64,000 nucleotides of DNA, from positions 3,889,001 to 3,953,000 of the forward strand of contig NZ_JAUSXC010000001.1 in assembly GCF_030823405.1 (NCBI RefSeq). The letters run 5' to 3'. Of the stretch, positions 8,989 to 17,960 are shown piece after piece. The translations under genes were made by a program, and so were the position numbers. The DNA is from Chryseobacterium ginsenosidimutans (GTDB lineage: Bacteria; Bacteroidota; Bacteroidia; Flavobacteriales; Weeksellaceae). The stretch's first letter is position 1. Each line of letters opens with the position of its first letter. Below the pieces are notes generated by a model, which did no database searches, had not been told where the DNA came from, and saw only the letters and a list, made by a program, of their open reading frames with translations.

Positions 8989-10065
8989 TTATTTATTGGA
9001 TTTTTTGAAAGACTGATTACTTTTATACACTCTTGTACTATCAATTTTAATTGGAGATCCCATTAACAGAACTTGAAAGCTATTGTTATCTGGAGCTATT
9101 CTGAATTCTAATTTAAAATTTTCACCAGCATTTTCAAACTGATCGTCTGTTTCTACCCAATTGAAAAAAGCGCGACCTTCAAAAGTTTCATCTTTTCCAT
9201 TTCCCCAAAAAAAAGCAATTTCTTTTGGAAGAGCTCTTTCCTTCATTGCAGGATTTTCTATCCAAGGCCGAAGCATAACTTCTTTTTCGCCGTTGTAATA
9301 TTCTGTAAGAACATTAAATAGCTTAAAATCCTTATTTTCTAATTGAAAACCAGGCACCCATTTGTAGCGGGTTCTGTATTTGTCCCATTCTAACGGAGAA
9401 GCATTGGCAATGAACATGTTATGTTTAATTTCTGCTCTCGTCTGTGAGATTTTGGAAAATAACTGATCGGCATATTTTTTATCGTCTTTTACAACTTCAG
9501 CTTTAAATTCTCCAAGTTCAATCTGCGTATAGCCGTAACGAAGCCAAACTACAACCATACCTTTCGGAGCAAAACCAAAAACAAGATTGCTGAATTTATT
9601 GTAAGAAACTCCGAATTTGTTATATTTTTCGTTATAATCAGGCTCATCTTTCCTGTTTATAAATTCTTTTAAAGATTCATCAGAAGATTTTGACTCGTCA
9701 TTGGCATACACTCTCTGCACCAAATCCTTCATTTTATCTTTAGGAAATTCTGCTTTTAAGTGGTAAAAAACATCTTCATAATTGGAATAATACACAATAT
9801 CAGCACCAATTGGTGTCCCGTGCTGCTCTGTAAAACCTTTCCCGGAATTTCCCCAAGTTCCTGAAGAACTTCCGTAAGGCAAATGTGCAGGAGTTCCTTC
9901 CAATGTTAAAATTTTATCTTCAACAGGTGTTATGAGATAATTATTCCACGGATGGGAAATCTCAACACTATAACTTGGTAAGGGAGTCTCACTTTTCTTC
10001 ATATCCTGACAGTTAGTAACCTGGAGCATTCCAAGTAAAAAAATAATTATTTTCAGTTTATCCAT
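8989..10065 (-). CDS. DUF2931-family lipoprotein, candidate immunity protein to the Tle1-like effector
   Basis: This 358-residue protein has an N-terminal signal ending in a Cys at residue 19, consistent with export and probably lipidation. The motif region around WGNSGKG and QHGTPIGADIVYYS is typical of the DUF2931 family. Its start overlaps the end of the lipase effector gene by 8 bp, so the two are translationally coupled. A periplasmic or membrane-anchored partner coded right after a phospholipase effector is the usual immunity arrangement (as for Tle/Tli pairs). Family membership is recognised; the immunity role is inferred from position and export signal. Confidence 0.75.
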   Translation of the reverse strand: MDKLKIIIFLLGMLQVTNCQDMKKSETPLPSYSVEISHPWNNYLITPVEDKILTLEGTPAHLPYGSSSGTWGNSGKGFTEQHGTPIGADIVYYSNYEDVFYHLKAEFPKDKMKDLVQRVYANDESKSSDESLKEFINRKDEPDYNEKYNKFGVSYNKFSNLVFGFAPKGMVVVWLRYGYTQIELGEFKAEVVKDDKKYADQLFSKISQTRAEIKHNMFIANASPLEWDKYRTRYKWVPGFQLENKDFKLFNVLTEYYNGEKEVMLRPWIENPAMKERALPKEIAFFWGNGKDETFEGRAFFNWVETDDQFENAGENFKLEFRIAPDNNSFQVLLMGSPIKIDSTRVYKSNQSFKKSNK

Positions 10066-11701
10066 TTAATATATACCTTTTGCGCTCTGATGCAGGTTTA
10101 ACCCCTGTAATTCTTGGGCTCATTCCGAATTTATCAAGATTGGCAGACCAATGTAAATATAGATTTCTCAGCTTTTTGAGGTCTTCGGCTTCAATATTAG
10201 ATTCCAGATAAGAATACTCTTTGCATTCGTTAATATATTGAGATTCAACAGGCTTTTTACCGTCATTATGATCTTTAATATATTGATTTCTCAGGTTGTT
10301 GCATTTCATAATGTAACTCGCCGTAATCTGATGGTTAATTTTTTCTATAAAGCTGTCGTTTATTTTGTGCCGAGCCGTGATATTACCATCGTAGATAACA
10401 GAAAACTGCTTTGAGAATTCATACATATGATAGAGAGAAACTTTGTCATACTCGTTGGAAACATTTCTTTTGCCCCAAAGTTTATATTGAGGGTCTACAT
10501 CATGTACATGCGGCCTTTCTGTTTCGATCCAGATTTCTTTGGGTCTAAACCAACCTTCATCAATTAACATTTCCCGAAATGTTTCGCACTCCGTTTTACT
10601 GCTTTCATGTTTATACAACAGCACTTTTTCTTCAGCATCTTTTACATATCCGCCGCCAATATCAGAATGTACACCCGGTAAAGTAAGATTTAATCCTTTA
10701 ATACCTGCACTTTCAATATTTGTTAAGCTGAAATTATCCCTAAATTCATCTGAAGAAGCCAATTGTAAAACAAAAGCTCCGTTTTTTACAGAATTTAATC
10801 CCAATTGTTTAGAATCATCATCTATAATACTTAATCCAAAAATCGAAGTTCCTTTATGATTTGCTCCATAAGATGCAACGGTATCATAAAGCCCTATAAA
10901 ATTGAATCTTACATTTTTAATTATTAATGCATTTTTCTCTAAACAAGCTCCAAAATAACCATATTTAAGCAAAGGAGCATCTCCGTTTTCAAGCACGAAC
11001 ATCTGCTGTTCACTTTCTTCAGAATCTGATTTTTCGTAATCCTCGGGAGGATATACTAGAACCTGATTTTTGTAAAGCGTTTCCATCCTTGCAGTACTGG
11101 TAGCAACATGCACAAAATGGCGTGCTGCAGCAGCTCCACGACTAAAACCGTAAACATTGACGGTAAGTGTGTCTATTTCTTTTTTATTGAATTTGTTTTT
11201 AATAAATTCAGCTGCTTTAAGGCAACCTTTTGTTACTTTTGCTTTTATACCTCTTTCACTTGTTCCCAAACCTGCACCCCGAATCGGCAATCCCAGTGTA
11301 TCATTATCAGATTTTAAATCTACGGTACCGATTCCTTCAACATAATATGCAACCTGATTTTCTGCATTAGGATCAATCGCATCATAACCTTTTGCCACGT
11401 TGCTGAAATCATTGGCGTAACTGTCATTTCCATTGGAAGATTCATGTTTTGGGCCGGCCTGTGTATTAGTTTTATTGTTAAGAGTTCCGTCGAAAAACAA
11501 ATTAAGTTTTACATCAATGGTATTTACGGGTTTATCATTAGGATTAATAGTCTGGGCTTTGTTATAATTAACGCCCGTTTCTTTTCCTTTTTGCTCTACC
11601 GTTGCCGCACTATTATGACTTATACCTTCTTTAGCAAAAGTTTTATAATCGCCTCCTGTCTGAGTGATCGCTTTGCCTTCTACAAAATACTCGATGCTCA
11701 T
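10058..11701 (-). CDS. Tle1-like phospholipase effector (DUF2235)
   Basis: This 547-residue protein has the DUF2235 alpha/beta-hydrolase signature. The N-terminal motif LFFDGTLNN lies near residue 70, the nucleophile elbow GFSRG holds S187, an Asp candidate is in GLYDTVAS, and the His is in GVHSDIGGGY. Tle1 enzymes of this family hydrolyse membrane phospholipids in the periplasm of attacked cells. There is no signal peptide, as expected for T6SS cargo. It starts 2 bp after the stop of a vgrG and overlaps the DUF2931 partner, giving a vgrG-effector-immunity cassette. Length and motifs are complete, so it should be active. The exact phospholipase class (A1 or A2) cannot be read from sequence. 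Confidence 0.88.
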   Translation of the reverse strand: MSIEYFVEGKAITQTGGDYKTFAKEGISHNSAATVEQKGKETGVNYNKAQTINPNDKPVNTIDVKLNLFFDGTLNNKTNTQAGPKHESSNGNDSYANDFSNVAKGYDAIDPNAENQVAYYVEGIGTVDLKSDNDTLGLPIRGAGLGTSERGIKAKVTKGCLKAAEFIKNKFNKKEIDTLTVNVYGFSRGAAAARHFVHVATSTARMETLYKNQVLVYPPEDYEKSDSEESEQQMFVLENGDAPLLKYGYFGACLEKNALIIKNVRFNFIGLYDTVASYGANHKGTSIFGLSIIDDDSKQLGLNSVKNGAFVLQLASSDEFRDNFSLTNIESAGIKGLNLTLPGVHSDIGGGYVKDAEEKVLLYKHESSKTECETFREMLIDEGWFRPKEIWIETERPHVHDVDPQYKLWGKRNVSNEYDKVSLYHMYEFSKQFSVIYDGNITARHKINDSFIEKINHQITASYIMKCNNLRNQYIKDHNDGKKPVESQYINECKEYSYLESNIEAEDLKKLRNLYLHWSANLDKFGMSPRITGVKPASERKRYILNG

Positions 11702-11703
11702 TG

Positions 11704-13641
11704 TTAGTGATTTTTAGATTTCTCGCCACTATTATTCTGCACTTCTTTTTCTGCATGATGTTCTACTTTTCCCTGGCTGCTTACTTCTACACCTTTCAGG
11801 CTGGTTAGTTTATGTTCTTTTTCACCATAAACTTCCATATCACCTTTTACGTAATGACTCATTTTTCCCACGACATTGGTCATGAAATCTGCACCGGTAG
11901 AAAGATATTTCATTGAACCTACGCTTTCAGTGGCATTTAATGTAATAGTATCAGATTTATTCATACCAACATTAGTCGTCATATTTTGTCCGACATTGAT
12001 ATTCATATTTTTACAATTCAATGTCATTGTTTCGGGAGCCGTAATTGTGATATTACTTCCGGTAGTATCAAGATGAATTTCATTACCTGATTTATCTGTA
12101 ATGATAATACTTTCATCTTCTGTAAAAATAACTTTATGCCCACTTCTTGTCTGGATAGATTTCACTCTGTTATCCATACCTCCACCAAGACCTATTCCAC
12201 CATGAAACATTCCTCCCATTACGAAAGGTCTGTCAGGATGACTGTGAACAAAATTCACCATTACCTGATCTCCAACTTCCGGAATCGCTACATAACCACG
12301 GTTTTGAGTAACCTGATCTGTTCCGCCCGCATCAGGACTCATCATCCTGATAAAATGTGTTGTATCATTCGTCTGCCAGTCAAACCTTACCTGAATTCTT
12401 CCCTGCCCTTCCGGATCTGCATTGGAAATAACCGTTGCAATCTGAGGTTCAGCTTTTGGAGTTTTGAATTCCGGTTTTGGTAAAAATCCTGTATCTGAAG
12501 CAATTCCTTCAAATTTTCCTGTATAATGACCGATCGTATCGATTTCATGAGAAACTTCCGTCACCATAATTCTTGTAAAATAAGACGATTCGTTGGTATC
12601 AACTTTACGCATCTGAACATCTACTAAACAGCCAGGATGTAAAAAAGGAACCGTCGTATTTCCAGACAATGAAAATACATTGACAGCTTCGCTTCCTGCT
12701 GTACTTTTTTGAGAATATTCTACATCAAGATGGGTTGATGCCTTAATCGGAGCTACCTGTAATGCCGGAGTCTTATAAATTTTGTCATTATGGGCATACG
12801 CTGTTTTTGCTAAATCCCCCACATGCTGAATCGGAGTTTCGGCCGATGTCAGTTTTTCATTTTTACTACTGTTATAACCGTAAAACTGAGGTTTTGTATG
12901 GACAGCTTTTAATTCAACCATAATATCATTTGCACTGCTTCCATAAGTTAATTTAATAGGTTTATTCTGTTGTGGAAGCTTTCCGAAATGCAGCACTTCG
13001 CCATCATAATAAAATTGTTCGCCATATGCTTCAGCCATTCTCGCCAGATAATTGTAGTGTGTCTCATCATATTGGCTGCTGTAAATGATCTGAGAATAAT
13101 CATTTGTATCGATTCTCACATCAAAACGGCTTGAATCAATACCCTGTTTAATGACTTCATTGGCAATAATACCCATATTTACAGGTGATCCGCCTCCAAA
13201 ACTTTGAATATGCGGAGCTCCATCCAATAAAATGGTGGGGCTGTAACCCGTTAAAATAATGTTTCCGAGACTCATTTTTTCCTGACTGAAACTGACACCG
13301 GTAATAACTCCCACAAAGGTTCTTTCGGGGCTGCTTTCGATATCTTTATAAGAAATAACTGCAGTCAAACGCTTTCCAAGAAATTTGTTTGCTTCTTCCA
13401 GTGTATGGGTCTGTCGGTCTCCCAAAGCATCATGCGCCAGCGTAACGCTGAATTCATGATGACGCTTTGAGCTTTGTGTCAATTTAAAATGTTTGTAATA
13501 TTTGATTACTTTTCCTTCGATTACCAAAGAAAGTTTCACGAGTCTATTAATTCCTGCGTGATGATTTTCTGAAACTCCGTCTGCATTCTGAGATGGACGG
13601 AATGATGGGCTTTTTGGTATATTTTGTGATTCTGTTTTCAT
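11704..13641 (-). CDS. vgrG: VgrG spike protein (TssI), lipase-associated copy
   Basis: This 645-residue VgrG has a gp27-like base (residues ~30-390), an OB-fold (~402-480, with GQGRIQVRFDW and EVGDQVMVNF) and a C-terminal beta-helix rich in Thr/Asn. The end is charged and contains HHAEKEV and KSKNH. Base and OB-fold closely resemble those of the VgrG at 5828-7996, while the N-terminus and the tail differ, so the two probably serve different cargo. It lies 48 bp after the lytic transglycosylase gene and 2 bp before the tle1-like gene. Confidence 0.93.
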   Translation of the reverse strand: MKTESQNIPKSPSFRPSQNADGVSENHHAGINRLVKLSLVIEGKVIKYYKHFKLTQSSKRHHEFSVTLAHDALGDRQTHTLEEANKFLGKRLTAVISYKDIESSPERTFVGVITGVSFSQEKMSLGNIILTGYSPTILLDGAPHIQSFGGGSPVNMGIIANEVIKQGIDSSRFDVRIDTNDYSQIIYSSQYDETHYNYLARMAEAYGEQFYYDGEVLHFGKLPQQNKPIKLTYGSSANDIMVELKAVHTKPQFYGYNSSKNEKLTSAETPIQHVGDLAKTAYAHNDKIYKTPALQVAPIKASTHLDVEYSQKSTAGSEAVNVFSLSGNTTVPFLHPGCLVDVQMRKVDTNESSYFTRIMVTEVSHEIDTIGHYTGKFEGIASDTGFLPKPEFKTPKAEPQIATVISNADPEGQGRIQVRFDWQTNDTTHFIRMMSPDAGGTDQVTQNRGYVAIPEVGDQVMVNFVHSHPDRPFVMGGMFHGGIGLGGGMDNRVKSIQTRSGHKVIFTEDESIIITDKSGNEIHLDTTGSNITITAPETMTLNCKNMNINVGQNMTTNVGMNKSDTITLNATESVGSMKYLSTGADFMTNVVGKMSHYVKGDMEVYGEKEHKLTSLKGVEVSSQGKVEHHAEKEVQNNSGEKSKNH

Positions 13642-13689
13642 ATTACCTGTGATTTGGATAGGTTAAACATTATCGCTTAGTGTTTTTTG

Positions 13690-14553
13690 TTATTTGGCGT
13701 TGGCCGTATTTCTCTCTTTCATTGATCTTGAAAGTATTTTTGTTTTTCTTAATAAAAAATCAGGCATCAAATCTGTCGGGAGATATAATGTACTTTCGCC
13801 TTTTTGCTGTAGTTCTTCATTAATTCCCGGGTTCCAGGAAAGAAGTTTGTCCATATCTACATCTAGTTCATCTGCAATGATATTTAGATTAAAACCTGCA
13901 TTAATATCAGTTTCAGAAAGATCACCCAAATGTTTGTTACTACCTCCGTTTACAAAGAAAACCGTATTCATTCTCGAAGAATTATAATTACTTAAAACAG
14001 TCTGCAATTCTCCGGTTGCATAGCAGGCATTCAGGTATTTTTTAACATGATTGATGGTTTCCTGAGGAAGATATTTATAAAAAATATGATATTGAGTAGA
14101 ATTTGCAGCTGCCATCGCTTTTGCAATATTTCCTTCACCACAATTATAAGCCGCAACTACCGTCACCCAATTGTTATATTTTTTATACAAATTAGCTAAT
14201 GAAACGGCTGCTGTTTTTGTACTTTTATAAAGATCCGTCCTGTTTTGTTCCGTTAATCCGTATTGATTGGCATGAGCTGTCATGAACTGCCAAACTCCCA
14301 CTGCTCCGGCTCCCGAAGTAATTTTCCTATCAAAATGAGACTCTATCAATGCCAAATTTCTCAAATGTCTCGGAAGCCCTTTTTCCACTAAAGAATATTC
14401 GATAAAATTAACAATATCTTTATTTGCGTTAATGATATTCTTATATCTTTTCACACTGTTTTCCGAGGTATCAGAAGCAGAAAGAAACTGAGCATTTGCT
14501 AAATTAGAAAATGCTATTAAAAATATTCCTAAAAAAATATTTTTGAAATTCAT
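13690..14553 (-). CDS. Secreted lytic transglycosylase, MltD-like, with C-terminal LysM-like domain
   Basis: This 287-residue protein has a cleavable signal peptide ending near ANAQ (residue 22). The SLT/GH23 domain spans ~55-180. It has the catalytic Glu in ALIESHFD, the GAVGVWQFM motif, and VVAAYNCGEGN. Residues ~215-265 look like a LysM repeat (AGFNLNIIADELDVD, followed by LLSWNPGI). The enzyme cleaves the MurNAc-GlcNAc bond to make anhydro-ends. Embedded between clpV and vgrG, it most likely opens the donor cell wall so that the T6SS can be assembled, as proposed for T6SS-linked murein hydrolases elsewhere. An effector role is less likely because it carries its own Sec signal. Confidence 0.85.
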   Translation of the reverse strand: MNFKNIFLGIFLIAFSNLANAQFLSASDTSENSVKRYKNIINANKDIVNFIEYSLVEKGLPRHLRNLALIESHFDRKITSGAGAVGVWQFMTAHANQYGLTEQNRTDLYKSTKTAAVSLANLYKKYNNWVTVVAAYNCGEGNIAKAMAAANSTQYHIFYKYLPQETINHVKKYLNACYATGELQTVLSNYNSSRMNTVFFVNGGSNKHLGDLSETDINAGFNLNIIADELDVDMDKLLSWNPGINEELQQKGESTLYLPTDLMPDFLLRKTKILSRSMKERNTANAK

Positions 14554-14596
14554 AATATTGTTTTTTGCTAAACCTTCATTTTCAGGTTTTGCTTAA

Positions 14597-17092
14597 TTAA
14601 TCAACTTTCCAACTCAATTTGTCTTCTTCCGAATTCCACTCTACATGAAGTGTTTGTCCTGATTTCACCTCTTCCCTTACAATCATTTTCGAGATCGGTC
14701 TTGCCAATTGTGATCTGATCACTCCTGAAATCTGTCTAGCTCCGTATTTGCTGCTAAATCCGCCTAAAGCCAGGTTTTTAACGGCTTCATCACTTATCTT
14801 TAACGTCATACCTAATCTGTGAAGCGATGCATGAAGTGATTTTAACTGAATATTAAAAATTCTTTCCGCAATAGATTCTGTAATTGGTGCAAAAGGAATA
14901 ATTTCCGTTATTCTTGCCAAAAATTCAGGTCTGAATTTTCCGGAATTTGACATAATCTGCATTAATGAAGATGATTCAGGAATTTTTCCCTCTTCAAACT
15001 GCTTTACAATTTCTTCACTCCCGATATTTGAAGTAAATAATATAATCGCATTACTGAAATCTCCTTCTTTTCCAAGCTTATCATGCACTTTTCCTTCGTC
15101 CATGATCTGTAAAAACACATCAAATACAGAATGATGCGCTTTTTCAATTTCATCAAATAAAACGACTGTATAAGGCTGCTGACGAATTTTATTCACCAAC
15201 ATTCCCCCTTCTTCATATCCTACATATCCCGGAGGCGCACCGTACAAAAGTGCTGCCGAATGTTCTTCTTTAAATTCCGACATATCGAAACGAACCATCG
15301 CTTTTTCGTCATTAAAAAGCAGTTCTGCCATTGATTTTGCCAATTCGGTTTTCCCTGTTCCTGTTGGTCCCAGAAGGAAGAATGAGCCGATCGGCTGTCC
15401 AGGTTTATTCAATCCGCTTCGGTTTTCAACAATGGCATCAGAAAGAACTTTCAACGCATGATCCTGACCGACAACTCTGTTTAAAAGGAGACCTTCCATA
15501 TTCAGAAGTTTTTCCTTTTCCTGAGCCTGAATTTTCCCGATCGGGATATTTGTTTTTGCCGCCATTACTGCTGCCAATTCCAGACGGTCTACTTTCTCTC
15601 TTTTCTTTGATGCGTGCTGCAAAAGCTCGGCATATGTTTCTTCAATTATTTTCTGAATTTCTTCTACAGGCATCGAATTGTCAATTTGTGGCTGCTCACT
15701 TAAAGAACCCCACAAAATCGGACTTATTTTATCTCTCAACAAATTATAATTCCAGATCAATTCGTCTGCTTTATCTTTTTCATCTAAATATTCTTCTTTT
15801 AGAATATTTTCGTAAATCTCTTTCCAGCTTTGCAATTCTTTTTCGGAAAGCTCATCAAGCATTTTAATGGCTGCCATTGTTCTGTCTAACAAATCGATTG
15901 CTGCATCAGGGAGTTTTTTACCTTTTGCATAACGTTTCGCTAATCGTACACATTCCGGAAGAGCAGTTTTTTCAACTTCAATTCCGTGGTGTTTTTTGTA
16001 GCCTTCCAAAAGAACATCAATCATTTTAACACATGTTTTTTCGTCCGGTTCGTTTACCGTTAAAACTTCAAAACGACGGTTAAAAGCCTGTTCGGGTTCA
16101 ATTATTTTTCTGTATTCTTCCTGAGTTGTAGCCCCGATTACGGTTATTTCGCCTCTTGCCAGTTCGGGTTTCAATAAATTGGCAACGTTTCCGATGCTTC
16201 CTTTTGGATCTAAAAGTGTGTGAATTTCATCAATAAATAAAATCGCTTTTTCAATTTTTTTACATTCATTGATTACTTTTTTAAGACGGTCTTCAATTTC
16301 TCCTTTATAAGAAGTTCCGGCTAATAAAGCCCCTGTATCAAGCTCCAGAAGAGTTCCGTTTTTCAACATTTCAGGAACGTTTCCTCTAATAATTTCTGTG
16401 GCGAAACCTTCTACCAAAGCTGTTTTACCCACACCCGGCTCACCAATGATAATTACATTTGGTTTGCTTCTTCGGCAAAGAATTTCAACCAGCATTCTCA
16501 ATTCCTTATCTCTTCCGATAATATTTTCCAGATCGCCTTTTTTGGCTTGTGCAGTTCTGTCTACACAATAACTTTTAATGGAAGGAAAAGAATTATCCGA
16601 ATAGTCTGAACCGTTTGAAAAAATTGAAGAGAATTCTCCGTTTTCGGAAACTTCGTATGGTGTATCTTTTCTGTATAAATTAAAAATTTCATGTTCTCTG
16701 AGAGGCAGAGATTTAAGCTGCTGCAAAGTAAAAGCAACCTGAGGTTTTACAATAGCCGTAAGAATGCAGATCGGAGTAATTTCATCTAATCCTAGCTTTA
16801 AACGGATATCATCTGCTTCTTCAACAATATTATCTACAAATTCGTCTTCATCAATCTCATTTGGAAGATGTGTTGTTTTCGGATAATCTTCAATACGCAC
16901 ATCTGCCCATTCGTAGAAATATCCCGGATCTTTGTCTATGCTTTTTAAAAACTCATTAAGACCGATATCTTTATGCATTAAGGCCTGCAAAATATGCGGT
17001 CCGCCATAGGTTCCGTTATAATTTTCCCTCGCGATAGATTGTGCAATGTGAAAAAGCTGTTTTACTGTCTCATTGGTTACTAGTACTCCCAT
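14597..17092 (-). CDS. clpV: ClpV-type AAA+ ATPase (TssH)
   Basis: This 831-residue ClpB/ClpV-family unfoldase recycles the contracted T6SS sheath. An N-domain (~1-150) is followed by AAA1, with Walker A GEPGVGKT near residue 215 and Walker B ILFIDEIH. A short coiled middle segment (~410-490) comes next, then AAA2 with GPTGTGKT near 575 and VVLFDEIE, and the C-terminal D2-small domain. The middle domain is shorter than in housekeeping ClpB, and the locus is a T6SS, so ClpV fits best. A terminator 216 bp upstream belongs to hcp. No clear promoter box was found in the intervening AT-rich stretch. Confidence 0.92.
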   Translation of the reverse strand: MGVLVTNETVKQLFHIAQSIARENYNGTYGGPHILQALMHKDIGLNEFLKSIDKDPGYFYEWADVRIEDYPKTTHLPNEIDEDEFVDNIVEEADDIRLKLGLDEITPICILTAIVKPQVAFTLQQLKSLPLREHEIFNLYRKDTPYEVSENGEFSSIFSNGSDYSDNSFPSIKSYCVDRTAQAKKGDLENIIGRDKELRMLVEILCRRSKPNVIIIGEPGVGKTALVEGFATEIIRGNVPEMLKNGTLLELDTGALLAGTSYKGEIEDRLKKVINECKKIEKAILFIDEIHTLLDPKGSIGNVANLLKPELARGEITVIGATTQEEYRKIIEPEQAFNRRFEVLTVNEPDEKTCVKMIDVLLEGYKKHHGIEVEKTALPECVRLAKRYAKGKKLPDAAIDLLDRTMAAIKMLDELSEKELQSWKEIYENILKEEYLDEKDKADELIWNYNLLRDKISPILWGSLSEQPQIDNSMPVEEIQKIIEETYAELLQHASKKREKVDRLELAAVMAAKTNIPIGKIQAQEKEKLLNMEGLLLNRVVGQDHALKVLSDAIVENRSGLNKPGQPIGSFFLLGPTGTGKTELAKSMAELLFNDEKAMVRFDMSEFKEEHSAALLYGAPPGYVGYEEGGMLVNKIRQQPYTVVLFDEIEKAHHSVFDVFLQIMDEGKVHDKLGKEGDFSNAIILFTSNIGSEEIVKQFEEGKIPESSSLMQIMSNSGKFRPEFLARITEIIPFAPITESIAERIFNIQLKSLHASLHRLGMTLKISDEAVKNLALGGFSSKYGARQISGVIRSQLARPISKMIVREEVKSGQTLHVEWNSEEDKLSWKVD

Positions 17093-17307
17093 TGTATATT
17101 TTTCTCAAAAATTAATATTATATCCGATTATGATTGTAATCACCAAGTATGCTTTCGATAAACCTCAGCAAAAATTAATCCATAATCGCCTGAACTTTTA
17201 TCGTTTACTAAGATATTAGTTTTTTTTCAGAACATGATTAATATGTCTTAATAATGTGAGATATCAGGATAACAAAATCTTAATCAGATATAGAATACGG
17301 TGGTGGT

Positions 17308-17341
17308 AAAAAAAGACCGTCTTATGGGACAGTCTTTTTTT
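17308..17341 (-). terminator. Rho-independent terminator after the first hcp
   Basis: A 14-bp stem with one G-T pair (17308-17321 with 17328-17341), a 6-nt loop and A/T-tract flanks lies 25 bp past the hcp stop. Confidence 0.85.
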
Positions 17342-17365
17342 ATGAATGTTAACATGAATGTTTTC

Positions 17366-17770
17366 TTAAACTGCTGGCCATAGACCGTCGAATTTAGAAT
17401 TTCCGTAGTCGATTGTCTCAGCACTTACGATGAAGCTTATTAGCATGCTGTTTTCGTCTACAGCATCGAAGTCTACTTCATGCTGGATCACATATCCGTT
17501 TTCCCATTTTAAAGTAATTAAAGTACCTTCTTCGTGAGATTTGTTGAAAGTGATTTCACCTGTTGTAGGCTTGTATTTTCCGTTTAGCAAGCTTTCTAAG
17601 ATGTCTGATTTTTCTGTAGCTTCTACAGTAAGTTTAATAAGTGCATTAGAAGGGTCTGAAGCTACTCTACCAGATACATCGGTAGATCTTGATACACTGT
17701 AGTTCAGCTTTAATAATTTTTGACCTTCGCCTCCGTTGAATTTTAAGATTCCTCTTGAATTTGCTGCCAT
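17366..17770 (-). CDS. hcp: Hcp tube protein (TssD), first copy
   Basis: This 134-residue Hcp of the Bacteroidota TssD family is about 94% identical to the copy at 8226-8642 over the shared length. The differences cluster at residues ~44-47 and ~88-90 and in the last ten residues. It has its own promoter and terminator, so it is made as a monocistronic, probably very abundant, message. The 5' untranslated region is also nearly identical to that of the other hcp apart from a short insertion. Confidence 0.93.
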   Translation of the reverse strand: MAANSRGILKFNGGEGQKLLKLNYSVSRSTDVSGRVASDPSNALIKLTVEATEKSDILESLLNGKYKPTTGEITFNKSHEEGTLITLKWENGYVIQHEVDFDAVDENSMLISFIVSAETIDYGNSKFDGLWPAV

Positions 17771-17822
17771 GATTTGTAAATTTTAATCGTTAATAATATT
17801 TTGTGATTCGGTGATTGTCTAA

Positions 17823-17853
17823 CAAAGATAAAGCAGTTAATTTTTTTTTGAAA
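17823..17853 (-). promoter_or_regulatory. Promoter of the first hcp
   Basis: A TATCTTTG -7 box (17823-17830, minus strand) and a TTTC box (17850-17853) are separated by 19 bp, the same geometry as at the second hcp. Confidence 0.7.
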
Positions 17854-17879
17854 GCTTTTAAAACTTAATCTGATTTTTT

Positions 17880-17913
17880 GTAGTATTTCTACGATTTGAT
17901 GTAGTAATTCTAC
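17880..17913. promoter_or_regulatory. Tandem palindromic operator upstream of the first hcp
   Basis: GTAGTATTTCTAC (17880-17892) and GTAGTAATTCTAC (17901-17913) lie 21 bp apart. They begin 27 bp upstream of the -33 box, exactly as at the second hcp. One base of the proximal half-site differs between the two loci; arrangement and spacing are conserved. Confidence 0.6.
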
Positions 17914-17960
17914 GACAATAGATTTAACATTTATTTAATATTCCTTTTATTAGAAGTAGT

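Noticed and set aside
15331..15867. 178-residue plus-strand ORF opposite clpV
   Set aside because: It is a shadow of the clpV frame; the minus-strand protein has full ClpV motifs.
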